64,000 nucleotides of DNA from Liolophura sinensis. Lineage: Eukaryota; Mollusca; Polyplacophora; Chitonida; Chitonidae. Shown here piece after piece: positions 39,520-53,570 of this stretch. Under the pieces are notes generated by a model. The model ran no database searches. It saw only the letters and a list, made by a program, of their open reading frames with translations, and had not been told where the DNA came from. A program made the translations under genes and the position numbers. Position 1 is the stretch's first letter; every line of letters starts with the position of its first letter. The stretch lies in assembly GCF_032854445.1 (NCBI RefSeq), contig NW_027018020.1, positions 51,006 to 115,005 on the forward strand, given 5' to 3'.

Positions 39520-42500
39520 TGTCGCTACAGCCAAAAAGTATTGGTCGGAGAGCAAACGCGGATTGCACCATTCGATTTCTCGTCACAAAATACGTCGGAT
39601 TAGGCTCTTACTAGTAGCACTGGAACAGTTTTTCCACTTTTGCATTTTTGCCTGGTCTTTTTGTTAATTGAAATCGGCTAAACTGTACTCTGTACAATCG
39701 CGACTGGTCATTACTATATTCAACTTTTGACTATAAGTTATGTAGCCCTTCGGTAGCCCAGAAGACCTGAAATCTTTGGGCCAAAGCCCATTTAACTCCA
39801 CCAGCAATTGTCTTACTTCTAAGTCCAAGACAATCTCAATGTCTTTATCTACGTGTAGAAAAACCACACCATTTGTACGTGAAAACCACAAGGTACTTGA
39901 TACAGTCTGCTGTAAAAGTACAACTGAACACTGACCACTTCAGTAAGGTGCCATAAGATGCGGATTTGAGGCCAGGCATCGGCAGCTGTTGAAAATTGCA
40001 AATTTCCCTGGTTTCCATGGAGTAAGAGCCGTTCCTGGGCACGTGATTATGACATAAATTATCATTCAATTGTCACTACAGCCAAAAATATTGGTCGGAG
40101 AGCAACGCGGTTTGCACCATTCGATTTCTCGTCACAAAATAACGTCGGATTAGCCTCTTACCAGCAGCACTGGAAACAGTTTTTCCCACTTTTGCATTTT
40201 TGCCTGGTCTTTTTGTTAATTGAAATCGGCTACACTGTACTCTGTACAATTCGCGACTGGTCATTACTATATTCAACTTTTGACTATAAGTTATGTGCCC
40301 TTCGGTAGCCCAGAAGACCTGAAATCTTTGGGCCAAGCCCATTTAACTCACCCAGCAAATGTGTTACTTCTAAGTGCAAGACAATCTCAATGTCTTTATC
40401 TACGTGTAGAAAAACCACACCATTTGTACGTGAAAACCACAAGGTACTTGATACAGTCTGCTGTTAAAAGTACAACTGAACACTGACCCACTTCAGTAAG
40501 GTGCCAAAAGATTCGGAATTGAGCCAGGCATCGGCAGCTGTTGAAAAATTGCAAATTTCCCTGGTTTCCATGGAGTAAGAGCCGTTGCTACGCACGTGAT
40601 TATGACTTAAAATTATCATTCAATTGTCACTACAGCCAAAAATATTGGTCGGAGAGCAACGCGGTTTGCACCATTCGATTTCTCGTCACAAAATACGTCG
40701 GATTAGCCTCTTACCAGCAGCACTGGAACAGTTTTTCCACTTTTGCATTTTTACCTGGTCTTTTTGTTAATTGAAATCGGCTACACTGTACTCTGTACAA
40801 TCGCGACTGGTCATTACTATATTCAACTTTTGACTATAAGTTATGTGCCCTTCGGTAGCCCAGAAGACCTGAAATCTTTGGGCTAAGCCCATTTAACTCA
40901 CACCCAGCAATTGCTTACTTCTAAGTGCAAGACAATCTCAATGTCTTTATCTACATGTAGAAAAACCACACCACTTGTACGTGAAAACCACAAGGTACTT
41001 GATACAGTCTGCTGTAAAAAGTACAACTGACCACAGACCCACATGAATAAGGTGCCAAAAGTTGCGGAATTGAGCCAGGCATCGGCAGCTGTTGAAAAAT
41101 TGCAAATTTCCCCTGGTTTCCATGAGTAAGAGCCGTTGCTGGGCACGTGATTATGACATAAATGATCATTCAATTGTCACTACAGCAAAAGTATTGGAAT
41201 GAGAGCAACGCGGTTTGCACCATTCGATTTCTCGTCACAAAATACGTCGGATTAGCCTCTTACCAGCAGCACTGGAACAGTTTTTTCCACTTTTGCATTT
41301 TTGCCTGGTCTTTTTGTTAATTGAAATCGGCTACACAGCACTCTGTACAATCGCTACTGGTCATTACTATTTTCAACTTTTGACTATAAGTTATGTGCCC
41401 TTCGGTAGCCCAGAAGACGTCAAATCTTTGGGCCAAGCCCATTTAACTCACCCAGCAATTGCCTTACTTCTAAGTGCAAGACAATCTCAATGTCTTTTAT
41501 CTACGTGTAGAAAAACCACACCATTGTACGTGAAAACCACAAGGTACTTGATACAGTCTGCTGTAAAAAGTACAAACTGAACACTGACCCACGTCAGTAA
41601 GGTGCCAAAAGATGCGGAATTGAGCCAGGCATCGGCAGCTGTTGAAAAATTTGCAAATTTCCCTGGTTTCCATGGAGTAAGAGCCGTTGCTGGGCACGTG
41701 ATTATGACATCAATGATCAATCAATTGTCACTATAGCCAAAAGGTATTGGTCGGAGAGCAACGCGGTTGGCACCATTTCGATTTCTCGTTACAAAATACG
41801 TCGGATTAGGCCTCTTACCAGCAGCACTGGAACAGTTTTTCCACTTTTGCATTTTTACCTGGTCTTTTTGTTAATTGAAATCGGCTACACTGTACTCTGT
41901 ACAATCGCGAATGGTTATTACTATATTCAACTTTTGACTATAAGTTATGTGCCCTTCGGTAGCCCAGAAGACGTCAAATCTTTCGGCTAAGCCCATTTAA
42001 ACTCACCCAGCAATTGTCTTACTTCTAAGTCCAAGACAATCTCAATGTCTTTATCTACGTGTAGAAAAACCACACCATTTGTACATAAAAAACACAAGAT
42101 AACTTGATACAGTCTGCTGTAAAAAGTACAACTGAACACTGACCCCACATTTATAAGGTGCCAAAAGATGTGGAATTGGGCCAGGCATCGGCAGCTGTTG
42201 AAAAATTGCAAGTTTCCATGGAGTAAGAGCCGTTGCTGGGCACGTGATTATGACATAAATGATTATTGATCTGTCGCTACAGCCAAAAGTATTGGTCGGA
42301 GAGCAACGCGGATTGCACCATTCGATTTTTCGTCACAAAATACGTCGGATTAGCCTCTTACCAGCAGCACTGGAACAGTTTTTCCACTTTTGCATTTTTG
42401 CCTGGTCTTTTTGTTAATTGAAACCGGCTACAATGCACTCTGTACAATCGCGACTGGTCATTACTATATTCAACTTTTGACTATAAGTTATGTGCCCTTC

Positions 42501-44170
42501 GGTAGCCCAGAAGACGTCAAATCTTTGGGCCAAGCCCATTTAACTCACCCAGCAATTGCCTTACTTCTAAGTGCAAGACAATCTCAATGTCTTTATCTAC
42601 GTGTAGAAAAACCACACCATTTGTACATAAAAAACACAAGGTACTTGATACAGTCTGCTGTAAAAAGTACAACTGAACACTAACCCCACTTCAGTAAGGT
42701 GCCAAAAGATGCGGAATTGAGCCAGGCATCGGCAGCTGTTAAAAAATTGCAAATATCCCTGGTTTCCATGGAGTAAGAGCCGTTGCTGGGCACGTGATTA
42801 TGAAATCAATGATCATTGATCTGTCGCTACAGCCCAAAGTTTTGGTCGGAGAGCAACGCGGTTTGCACCATTCGATTTCTCGTCACAAAATACGTCGGAT
42901 TAGCCCTCTTACTAGTAGCACTGGAACAGTTTTTCCACTTTTGCATTTTTGCTTCGTCGCGACTTCGTCGGTACTTGATAGTCTGCTGTAAAAAGTACAA
43001 CTGAACACTGACCCACTTCAGTAAGGTGCCAAAAGATGCAGAATTGAGCCAGGCATCGGCAGCTGTTAAAAAATTGCAAATATCCCTGGTTTCCATGGAG
43101 TAAGAGCCGTTGCTGGGCACGTGATTATGACATAAATGATCATTCAATTGTCACTACAGCCAAAAGTATTGGTCGGAGAGCAACGCGGTTTGCACCATTC
43201 GATTTCTCGTCACAAAATACGTCGGATTAGACTCTTACTAGTAGCACTGGAACAGTTTTTCCACTTTTGCATTTTTGCCCTGGTCTTTTTGTTAATTGAA
43301 ATCGGCTAAACTGTACTCTGTACAATCGCGACTGGTCATTACTATATTCAACTTTTGACTATAAGTTATGTGCCCTTCGGTAGCCCAGAAGACGTCAAAT
43401 CTTTCGGCTAAGCCCATTTAACTCACCCAGCAATTGCCTTACTTCTAAGTGCAAGACAATCTTAATGTCTTTATCTACGTGTAGAAAAACCACACCATTT
43501 GTACGTGAAAAACACAAGGTACTTGATACAGTCTGCTGTAAAAAGTACAACTGAACACTGACCCACTTCAGTAAGGTGCCAAAAGATGCGGAATTGAGCC
43601 AGGCATCGGCAGCTGTTGAAAAATTGCAAATTTCCCTGGTTTCCATGGAGTAAGAGCCGTTGCTGGGCACGTGATTATGACATAAATGATCATTCAATTG
43701 TCAATACAGCCAAAAGTATTGGTCGGAGAGCAACGCGGGAATGCACCATTCGATTTCTCGTCACAAAATACGTCGGATTAGCCTCTTACCAGCAGCACTG
43801 GAACAGTTTGTCCACTTTTGCATTTTTGCCTGGTCTTTTTGTTAATTGAAATCGGCTACACTGTACTCTGTACAATCGCGACTGGTCATTACTATATTCA
43901 ACTTTTGACTATAAGTTATGTGCCCTTCGGTAGCCCAGAAGACCTGAAATCTTTGGGCCAAGCCCATTTAACTCACCCAGCAATTGTCTTACTTCTAAGT
44001 CCAAGACAATCTCAATGTCTTTATCTACTTTTGGAAAACCAGACCATTTGTACATAAAAAACACAAGGTACTTGATACAGTCTGCTGTAAAAAGTACAAC
44101 TAAACACTGACCCACTTCAGTAATGTGCCAAAAGATGCAGAATTGGGCCAGGCATCGGGCAGCTATTAAA
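39520..44170 (+). repeat. Indel-rich stretch of the satellite array
   Basis: Most of the window holds the 549-base period to within a base. Here one-base gains and losses are frequent, mostly in short runs: 'ccaaaaagta' (~39532), 'agcaaacgcg' (~39552), 'tgtagccctt' (~39742), 'gtaaaagtac' (~39912), 'aaaataacgtc' (~40136), 'ggaaacag' (~40172), 'aattcgcg' (~40248), 'actcacaccc' (~40898), 'tttcccctgg' (~41108), 'catgagtaag' (~41121), 'cttttatctac' (~41494), 'accatttcg' (~41773), 'gaccccac' (~42142), an ~11-base loss in 'gcaagtttccatgg' (~42209), 'tgccctgg' (~43277), 'gcgggaatg' (~43736) and 'catcgggcagc' (~44154). Poor local consensus quality is the leading explanation. Indel-tolerant decay is the alternative. 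Confidence 0.8.
42941..43266 (+). repeat. Internally deleted monomer 2 (326 bp)
   Basis: Same deletion and same filler as the unit at 33820. Here the direct repeat is perfect: CTTCGTCG at 42952-42959, CGA, CTTCGTCG at 42963-42970. The segment after it reads 'gatagtctgc' instead of 'gatacagtctgc', three bases shorter in the hairpin. The shared rearrangement shows that this unit and the one at 33820 descend from a single event and were copied as part of a larger block. Confidence 0.92.
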
Positions 44171-44915
44171 AAATTGCAATTATCCCTGGTTTCCATGGAG
44201 TAAGAGCCGTTGCTGGGCACGTGATTATGACATCAATGATCAATCAATTGTCGCTACAGCCAAAAGTATTGGTCGGAGAGCAACGCGGTTTGCACCATTC
44301 GATTTCTCGTCACAAAATACGTCGGATTAGCCTCTTACCAGAAGCACTGGAACAGTTTGTCCACTTTTGCATTTTTGCCTGGTCTTTTTGTTAATTGAAA
44401 TCGGCTACACTGTACTCTGTACAATCGCGACTGGTCATTACTATATTCAACTTTTGACTATAAGTTTTGTGCCCTTCGGTAGCCCAGAAGACCTGAAATC
44501 TTTGGGCCAAGCCCATTTAACTCACCCAGCAATTGCCTTACTTCTAAGTGCAAGACAATCTCAATGTCTTTATCTACGTGTAGAAAAACCACACCATTTG
44601 TACGTGAAAACCACAAGGTACTTGATACAGTCTGCTGTAAAAAGTACAACTAAACACTGACCCACATTTTTAAGGTGCCAAAAGATGCAGAATTGGGCCA
44701 GGCATCGGCAGCTGTTGAAAAATTGCAAATATCCCTGGTTTCCATGGAGTAAGAGCCGTTGCTACGCACGTGATTATGACATAAATTATCATTCAATTGT
44801 CACTACAGCCAAAAGTATTGGTCGGAGAGCAACGCGGAATGCACCATTCGATTTCTCGTCACAAAATACGTCGGATTAGCCTCTTACCAGCAGCACTGGA
44901 ACAGTTTGTCCACTT

Positions 44916-46863
44916 TTGCATTTTTGCCTGGTCTTTTTGTTAATTGAAATCGGCTACACTGTACTCTGTACAATCGCGACTGGTCATTACTATATTCAAC
45001 TTTTGACTATAAGTTATGTGCCCTTCGGTAGCCCAGAAGACCTGAAATCTTTGGGCCAAGCCCATTTAACTCACCCAGCAATTGTCTTACTTCTAAGTCC
45101 AAGACAATCTCAATGTTTTTATCTACGTGTAGAAAAACCACACCATTTGTACATAAAAAACACAAGGTACTTGATACAGTCTGCTGTAAAAAGTACAACT
45201 AAACACTGACCCACTTCAGTAATGTGCCAAAAGATGCAGAATTGGGCCAGGCATCGGCAGCTATTAAAAAATTGCAATTATCCCTGGTTTCCATGGAGTA
45301 AGAGCCGTTGCTGGGCACGTGATTATGACATCAATGATCAATCAATTGTCGCTACAGCCAAACGTATTCGTCGGAGAGCAACGCGGTTTGCACCATTCGA
45401 TTTCTCGTCACAAAATACGTCGGATTAGCCTCTTACCAGAAGCACTGGAACAGTTTTCCACTTTTGCATTTTTGCCTGGTCTTTTTGTTAATTGAAATCG
45501 GCTACACTGTACTCTGTACAATCGCGACTGGTCATTACTATATTCAACTTTTGACTATAAGTTTTGTGCCCTTCGGTAGCCCAGAAGACCTGAAATCTTT
45601 GGGCCAAGCCCATTTAACTCACCCAGCAATTGCCTTACTTCTAAGTGCAAGACAATCTCAATGTCTTTATCTACGTGTAGAAAAACCACACCATTTGTAC
45701 GTAAAAACCCACAAGGTACTTGATACAGTCTGCTGTAAAAAGTACAACTGAACACTGACCCACTTCAGTAAGGTGCCAAAAGATGCGGAATTGAGCCAGG
45801 CATCGGCAGCTGTTGAAAAATTGCAAATATCCCTGGTTTCCATGGAGTAAGAGCCGTTGCTACGCACGTGATTATGACATAAATTATCATTCAATTGTCA
45901 CTACAGCCAAAAGTATTGGTCGGAGAGCAACGCGGTTTGCACCATTCGATTTCTCGTCACAAAATACGTCGGATTAGCCTCTTACCAGCAGCACTGGAAC
46001 AGTTTTTCCACTTTTGCATTTTTGCCTCGTCTTTTTGTTAATTGAAATCGGCTACACTGTACTCTGTACAATCGCGACTGGTCATTACTATATTCAACTT
46101 TTGACTATAAGTTATGTGCCCTTCGGTAGCCCAGAAGACCTAAAATCTTTGGGCCAAGCCCATTTAACTCACCCAGCAATTGTCTTACTTCTAAGTCCAA
46201 GACAATCTCAATGTCTTTATCTACGTGTAGAAAAACCACACCATTTGTACATAAAAAACACAAGGTACTTGATACAGTCTGCTGTAAAAAGTACAACTAA
46301 ACACTGACCCACTTCAGTAAGGTGCCAAAAGATGCAGAATTGGGCCAGGCATCGGCAGCTATTGAAAAATTGCAATTATCCCTGGTTTCCATGGAGTAAG
46401 AGCCGTTGCTGGGCACGTGATTATGACATCAATGATCATTCAATTGTCGCTACAGCCAAAAGTATTGGTCGGAGAGCAACGCGGTTTGCACCATTCGATT
46501 TCTCGTCACAAAATACGTCGGATTAGCCTCTTACCAGAAGCACTGGAACAGTTTTTCCACTTTTGCATTTTTGCCTGGTCTTTTTGTTAATTGAAATCGG
46601 CTACACTGTACTCTGTACAATCGCGACTGGTCATTACTATATTCAACTTTTGACTATAAGTTATGTGCCCTTCGGTAGCCCAGAAGACGTCAAATCTTTG
46701 GGCCAAGCCCATTTAACTCACCCAGCAATTGCCTTACTTCTAAGTGCAAGACAATCTCAATGTCTTTATCTACGTGTAGAAAAACCACACCATTTGTACA
46801 TAATAAACACAAGGTACTTGATACAGTATGCTGTGAAAAGTACAACTAAACACTGACCCACAT
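44916..46863 (+). repeat. Block C internal duplication, copy 2 (about 1.95 kb)
   Basis: Units 44916, 45464, 46014 and 46563, matching 36894-38840 at an offset of 8,022-8,023. The first two units also match 55346 and 55894 at exactly 10,430, linking this block to the HOR of block D. A one-base gain at about 45702-45710 ('gtaaaaacccac') and changes such as 'aaacgtattcg' near 45361 are private to this copy. Confidence 0.8.
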
Positions 46864-47494
46864 TTATAAGGTGCCAAAAGTTGTGGAATTGGGCCAGGCA
46901 TCGGCAGCTGTTAAAAAATTGCAAATATCCCTGGTTTCCATGGAGTAAGAGCCGTTGCTGGGCACGTGATTATGACATCAATGATCAATCAATTGTCGCT
47001 ACACCAAAAGTATTGGTCGGAGAGCAACGCGGTTTGCACCATTCGATTTCTCGTCACAAAATACGTCGGATTAGCCTCTTACCAGCAGCACTGGAACAGT
47101 TTTTCCACTTTTGCATTTTTGCCTCGTCTTTTTGTTAATTGAAATCGGCTACACTGTACTCTGTACAATCGCGACTGGTCATTACTATATTCAACTTTTG
47201 ACTATAAGTTATGTGCCCTTCGGTAGCCCAGAAGACCTAAAATCTTTGGGCCAAGCCCATTTAACTCACCCAGCAATTGTCTTACTTCTAAGTCCAAGAC
47301 AATCTCAATGTCTTTATCTACGTGTAGAAAAACCACACCATTTGTACATAAAAAACACAAGGTACTTGATACAGTCTGCTGTAAAAAGTACAACTAAACA
47401 CTGACCCACTTCAGTAAGGTGCCAAAAGATGCAGAATTGGGCCAGGCATCGGCAGCTATTGAAAAATTGCAATTATCCCTGGTTTCCATGGAGT

Positions 47495-50400
47495 AAGAGC
47501 CGTTGCTGGGCACGTGATTATGACATCAATGATCAATCAATTGTCGCTACAGCCAAAAGTATTGGTCGGAGAGCAACGCGGATTGCACCATTCGATTTCT
47601 CGTCACAAAATACGTCGGATTAGCCTCTTACCAGAAGCACTGGAACAGATTTTCCACTTTTGCATTTTTGCCTGGTCTTTTTGTTAATTGAAATCGGCTA
47701 CACTGTACTCTGTACAATCGCGACTGGTCATTACTATATTCAACTTTTGACTATAAGTTATGTGCCCTTCGGTAGCCCAGAAGACGTCAAATCTTTCGGC
47801 TAAGCCCATTTAACTCACCCAGCAATTGCCTTACTTCTAAGTCCAAGACAATCTTAATGTCTTTATCTACGTGTAGAAAAACCACACCATTTGTACGTGA
47901 AAATAACAAGGTACTTGATACAGTCTGCTGTAAAAAGTACAACTGACCACAGACCCACATGAATAAGGTGCCAAAAGATGCGGAATTGAGCCAGGCATCG
48001 GCAGCTGTTGAAAAATTGCAAATTTCCCTGGTTTCCATGGAGTAAGAGCCGTTGCTGGGCACGTGATTATGACATGAATGATCATTCAGTTGTCACTACA
48101 GATAAAAGTATTGGTCGGAGAGCAACGCGGTTTGCACCATTCGATTTGTCGTCACAAAATACGTCGGATTATCCTCTTACCAGCAGCACTGGAACAGTTT
48201 GTCCACTTTTGCATTTTTGCCTGGTCTTTTTGTTAATTGAAACCGGCTACACTGCACTCTGTACAATCGCGACTGGTCATTACTATATTCAACTTTTGAC
48301 TATATGTTATGTGCCCTTCGGCAGCCAAGAAGTCCTGAAATCTTTGGGCTAAGCCCATTTAACTCACCCAGCAATTGCCTTACTTCTAAGCGCAAGACAA
48401 TCTCAATGTCTTCATCTACGTGTAGAAAAACCACACCATTTGTACGTGAAAAACACAAGGTACTTGATACAGTCTGCTGTAAAAAGTACAACTGAACATT
48501 AACCCACTTCAGTAAGGTGCCAAAAGATGCGGAATTGAGCCAGGCATCGGCAGCTGTTGAAAAATTGCAAATTTCCCTGGTTTCCATGGAGTAAGAGCCG
48601 TTGCTACGCACGTGATTATGACATAAATGATCATTCAATTGTCGCTACAGCCAAAAGTATTGGTCGGAGAGCAACACGGATTGCACCATTCGATTTCTCG
48701 TCACAAAATACGTCGGATTAGGCTCTTACTAGTAGCACTGGAACAGTTTTTCCACTTTTGCATTTTTGCCTGGTCTTTTTGTTAATTGAAATCGGCTACA
48801 CTGTACTCTGTACAATCGCGACTGGTCATTACTATATTCAACTTTTGACTATAAGTTATGTGCCCTTCGGTAGCCCAGAAGACCTGAAATCTTTGGGCCA
48901 AGCCCATTTAACTCACCCAGCAATTGTCTTACTTCTAAGTCCAAGACAATCTCAATGTCTTTATCTACGTGTAGAAAAACCACACCATTTGTACGTGAAA
49001 ACCACAAGGTACTTGATACAGTCTGCTGTAAAAAGTACAACTGAACACTGACCCACTTCAGTAAGGTGCCAAAAGATGCGGAATTGAGCCAGGCATCGGC
49101 AGCTGTTGAAAAATTGCAAATTTCCCTGGTTTCCATGGAGTAAGAGCCGTTGCTACGCACGTGATTATGACATAAATTATCATTCAATTGTCACTACAGC
49201 CAAAAGTATTGGTCGGAGAGCAACGCGGTTTGCACCATTCGATTTCTCGTCACAAAATACGTCGGATTAGCCTCTTACCAGCAGCACTGGAACAGTTTTT
49301 CCACTTTTGCATTTTTACCTCGTCTTTTTGTTAATTGAAATCGGCTACACTGCACTCTGTACAATCGCGACTGGTCATTACTATATTCAACTTTTGACTA
49401 TAAGTTATGTGCCCTTCGGTAGCCCAGAAGACCTGAAATCTTTGGGCTAAGCCCATTTAACTCACCCAGCAATTGCCTTACTTCTAAGTGCAAGACAATC
49501 TCAATGTCTTCATCTACGTGTAGAAAAACCACACCATTTGTACATAAAAAACACAAGGTACTTGATACAGTCTGCTGTGAAAAGTACAACTAAACACTGA
49601 CCCACATTTATAAGGTGCCAAAAGATGTGGAATTGGGCCAGGCATCGGCAGCTGTTAAAAAACTGCAAATATCCCTGGTTTCCATGGAGTAAGAGCCGTT
49701 GCTGGGCACGTGATTATGACATCAATGATCAATCAATTGTCGCTACAGCCAAAAGTATTGGTTGGAGAGCAACGCGGTTTGCACCATTCGATTTCTCGTC
49801 ACAAAATACGTCGGATTAGCCTCTTACTAGTAGCACTGGAACAGTTTTTCCACTTTTGCATTTTTGCTTCGTCTTTTTGTTAATTGAAATCGGCTAAACT
49901 GTACTCTGTACAATCGCGACTGGTCATTACTATATTCAACTTTTGACTATAAGTTATGTGCCCTTCGGTAGCCCAGAAGACGTCAAATCTTTCGGCTAAG
50001 CCCATTTAACTCACCCAGCAATTGCCTTACTTCTAAGTGCAAGACAATCTTAATGTCTTTATCTACGTGTAGAAAAACCACACCATTTGTACGTGAAAAA
50101 CACAAGGTACTTGATACAGTCTGCTGTAAAAAGTACAACTGAACACTGACACACTTCAGTAAGGTGCCAAAAGATGCGGAATTGAGCCAGGCATCGGCAG
50201 CTGTTGAAAAATTGCAAATTTCCCTGGTTTCCATGGAGTAAGAGCCGTTGCTGGGCACGTGATTATGACATAAATGATCATTCAATTGTCACTACAGCCA
50301 AAAGTATTGGTCGGAGAGCAACGCGGAATGCACCATTCGATTTCTCGTCACAAAATACGTCGGATTAGCCTCTTACCAGCAGCACTGGAACAGTTTGTCC

Positions 50401-53400
50401 ACTTTTGCATTTTTGCCTGGTCTTTTTGTTAATTGAAATCGGCTACACTGTACTCTGTACAATCGCGACTGGTCATTACTATATTCAACTTTTGACTATA
50501 AGTTATGTGCCCTTCGGTAGCCCAGAAGACCTGAAATCTTTGGGCCAAGCCCATTTAACTCACCCAGCAATTGTGTTACTTCTAAGTGCAAGACAATCTC
50601 AATGTCTTTATCTACGTGTAGAAAAACCACACCATTTGTACGTGAAAACCACAAGGTACTTGATACAGTCTGCTGTTAAAAGTACAACTGAACACTGACC
50701 CACTTCAGTAAGGTGCCAAAAGATGCGGAATTGAGCCAGGCATCGGCAGCTGTTGAAAAATTGCAAATTTCCCTGGTTTCCATGGAGTAAGAGCCGTTGC
50801 TACGCACGTGATTATGACATAAATTATCATTCAATTGTCACTACAGCCAAAAATATTGGTCGGAGAGCAACGCGGTTTGCACCATTCCATTTCTCGTCAC
50901 AAAATACGTCGGATTAGCCTCTTACCAGCAGCACTGGAACAGTTTTTCCACTTTTGCATTTTTACCTCGTCTTTTTCTTAATTGAAATCGGCTACACTGT
51001 ACTCTGTACAATCGCGACTGGTCATTACTATATTCAACTTTTGACTATAAGTTATGTGCCCTTCGGTAGCCCAGAAGACCTGAAATCTTTGGGCTAAGCC
51101 CATTTAACTCACCCAGCAATTGCCTTACTTCTAAGTGCAAGACAATCTCAATGTCTTTATCTACATGTAGAAAAACCACACCATTTGTACGTGAAAACCA
51201 GAAGGTACTTGATACAGTCTGCTGTAAAAAGTACAACTGACCACAGACCCACATGAATAAGGTGCCAAAAGTTGCGGAATTGAGCCAGGCATCGGCAGCT
51301 GTTGAAAAATTGCAAATTTCCCTGGTTTCCATGGAGTAAGAGCCGTTGCTGGGCACGTGATTATGACATAAATGATCATTCAATTCTCACTACAGGCAAA
51401 AGTATTAGACGGAGAGCAACGCGGTTTGCACCATTCGATTTCTCGTCACAAAATACGTCGGATTAGCCTCTTACCAGCAGCACTGGAACAGTTTTTTCCA
51501 CTTTTGCATTTTTGCCTGGTCTTTTTGTTAATTGAAATCGGCTACACTGTACTCTGTACAATCGCGACTGGTCATTACTATATTCAACTTTTGACTATAA
51601 GTTATGTGCCCTTCGGTAGCCCAGAAGACGTCAAATCTTTGGGCCAAGCCCATTTAACTCACCCATCAATTGCCTTACTTCTAAGTGCAAGACAATCTCA
51701 ATGTCTTTATCTACGTGTAGAAAAACCACACCATTTGTACGTGAAAACCACAAGGTACTTGATACAGTCTGCTGTAAAAAGTACAACTGAACACTGACCC
51801 ACTTCAGTAAGGTGCCAAAAGATGCGGAATTGAGCCAGGCATCGGCAGCTGTTGAAAAATTGCAAATTTCCCTGGTTTCCATGGAGTAAGAGCCGTTGCT
51901 GGGCACGTGATTATGACATCAATGATCAATCAGTTGTCACTACAGCCAAAAGTATTGGTCGGAGAGCAACGCGGTTTGCACCATTCGATTTCTCGTTACA
52001 AAATACGTCGGATTAGCCTCTTACCAGCAGCACTGGAACAGTTTTTCCACTTTTGCATTTTTACCTGGTCTTTTTGTTAATTGAAATCGGCTACACTGTA
52101 CTCTGTACAATCGCGAATGGTCATTACTATATTCAACTTTTGACTATAAGTTATGTGCCCTTTGGTAGCCCAGAAGACGTCAAATCTTTCGGCTAAGCCC
52201 ATTTAACTCACCCAGCAATTGTCTTACTTCTAAGTCCAAGACAATCTCAATGTCTTTATCTACGTGTAGAAAAACCACACCATTTGTACATAAAAAACAC
52301 AAGGTACTTGATACAGTCTGCTGTAAAAAGTACAACTGAACACTGACCCACTTCAGTAAGGTGCCAAAAGATGCAGAATTGAGCCAGGCATCGGCAGCTG
52401 TTAAAAAATTGCAAATTTCCCTGGTTTCCATGGAGTAAGAGCCGTTGCTGGGCACGTGATTATGACATAAATGATCATTCAATTGTCACTACAGCCAAAA
52501 GTATTGGTCGGAGAGCAACGCGGTTTGCACCATTCGATTTGTCGTCACAAAATACGTCGGATTAGTCTCTTACCAGCAGCACTGGAACAGTTTTTCCACT
52601 TTTGCATTTTTGCCTGGTCTTTTTGTTAATTGAAATCGGCTACACTGCACTCTGTACAATCGCGACTGGACATTACTATATTCAACTTTTGACTATAAGT
52701 TATGTGCCCTTCGGTAGCCCAGAAGACGTCAAATCTTTCGGCTAAGCCCATTTAACTCACCCAGCAATTGTCTTACTTCTAAGTCCAAGACAATCTCAAT
52801 GTCTTTATCTACGTGTAGAAAAACCACACCATTTGTACATAAAAAACACAAGGTACTTGATACAGTCTGCTGTGAAAAGTACAACTAAACACTGACCCAC
52901 ATTTATAAGGTGCCAAACGATGTGGAATTGGGCCAGGCATCGGCAGCTGTTAAAAAATTGCAAATATCCCTGGTTTCCATGGAGTAAGAGCCGTTGCTGG
53001 GCACGTGATTATGACATCAATGATCATTGATCTGTCGCTACAGCCAAAAGTATTGGTCGGAGAGCAACGCGATTTGCACCATTCGATTTGTCGTCACAAC
53101 ATACGTCGGATTAGCCTCTTACTAGTAGCACTGGAACAGTTTTTCCACTTTTGCATTTTTGCCTGGTCTTTTTGTTAATTGAAATCGGCTACACTGTACT
53201 CTGTACAATCGCGACTGGTCATTACTATATTCAACTTTTGACTATAAGTTATGTGCCCTTCGGTAGCCCAGACGACCTGAAATCTTTGGGCTCAACCCAT
53301 TTAACTCACCCAGCAATTGCCTTACTTCTAAGTGCAAGACAATCTCAATGTCTTTATCTACGTGTAGAAAAACCACACCATTTGTACGTGAAAAACACAA

Positions 53401-53570
53401 GGTACTTGATACAGTCTGCTGTAAAAAGTACAACTGAACACTAACCCACTTCAGTAAGGTGCCAAAAGATGCGGAATTGAGCCAGGCATCGGCAGCTGTT
53501 CAAAAATTGCAAATTTCCCTGGTTTCCATGGAGTAAGAGCCGTTGCTACGCACGTGATTATGACATAAAT
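47495..53570 (+). repeat. Identical long duplication, copy 1 (6,076 bp)
   Basis: This segment recurs at 57,925-64,000. The spacing is exactly 10,430 throughout, and every private marker I compared is present in both. All long open frames on both strands, covering most of the segment, have identical translations in the two copies. I saw no mismatch, but I compared by eye, not by alignment. Just upstream of 47,495 similarity to the other copy drops to ordinary between-unit levels. Confidence 0.9.

Larger units (their letters stand above)
33271..47494 (+). repeat. Satellite block C, with ~9.12-kb spacing of a deleted monomer
   Basis: Anchors at 33271, 33820 (deleted unit), 34148, 34697, 35247, 35796, 36345, 36894, 37442, 37991, 38540, 39090, 39640, 40192, 40743, 41293, 41847, 42390, 42941 (deleted unit), 43267, 43818, 44367, 44916, 45464, 46014, 46563 and 47111. 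The order around 32.2-34.7 kb returns at 41.3-43.8 kb, about 9.12 kb later, including the deleted unit and the 'gaaaccggc' unit before it. Restoring the missing ~221 bp makes that period 17 units. Other parts match at different offsets, so the block is itself a mosaic. Confidence 0.83.

Noticed and set aside
51372-51797. 141-codon plus-strand open frame, the longest in the window (also 61802-62227)
   Set aside because: It is produced by a one-base T-run gain joining two frames that recur in every satellite unit. It has no recognisable domain, and the second copy lies in the exact duplication, so it adds no independent support.
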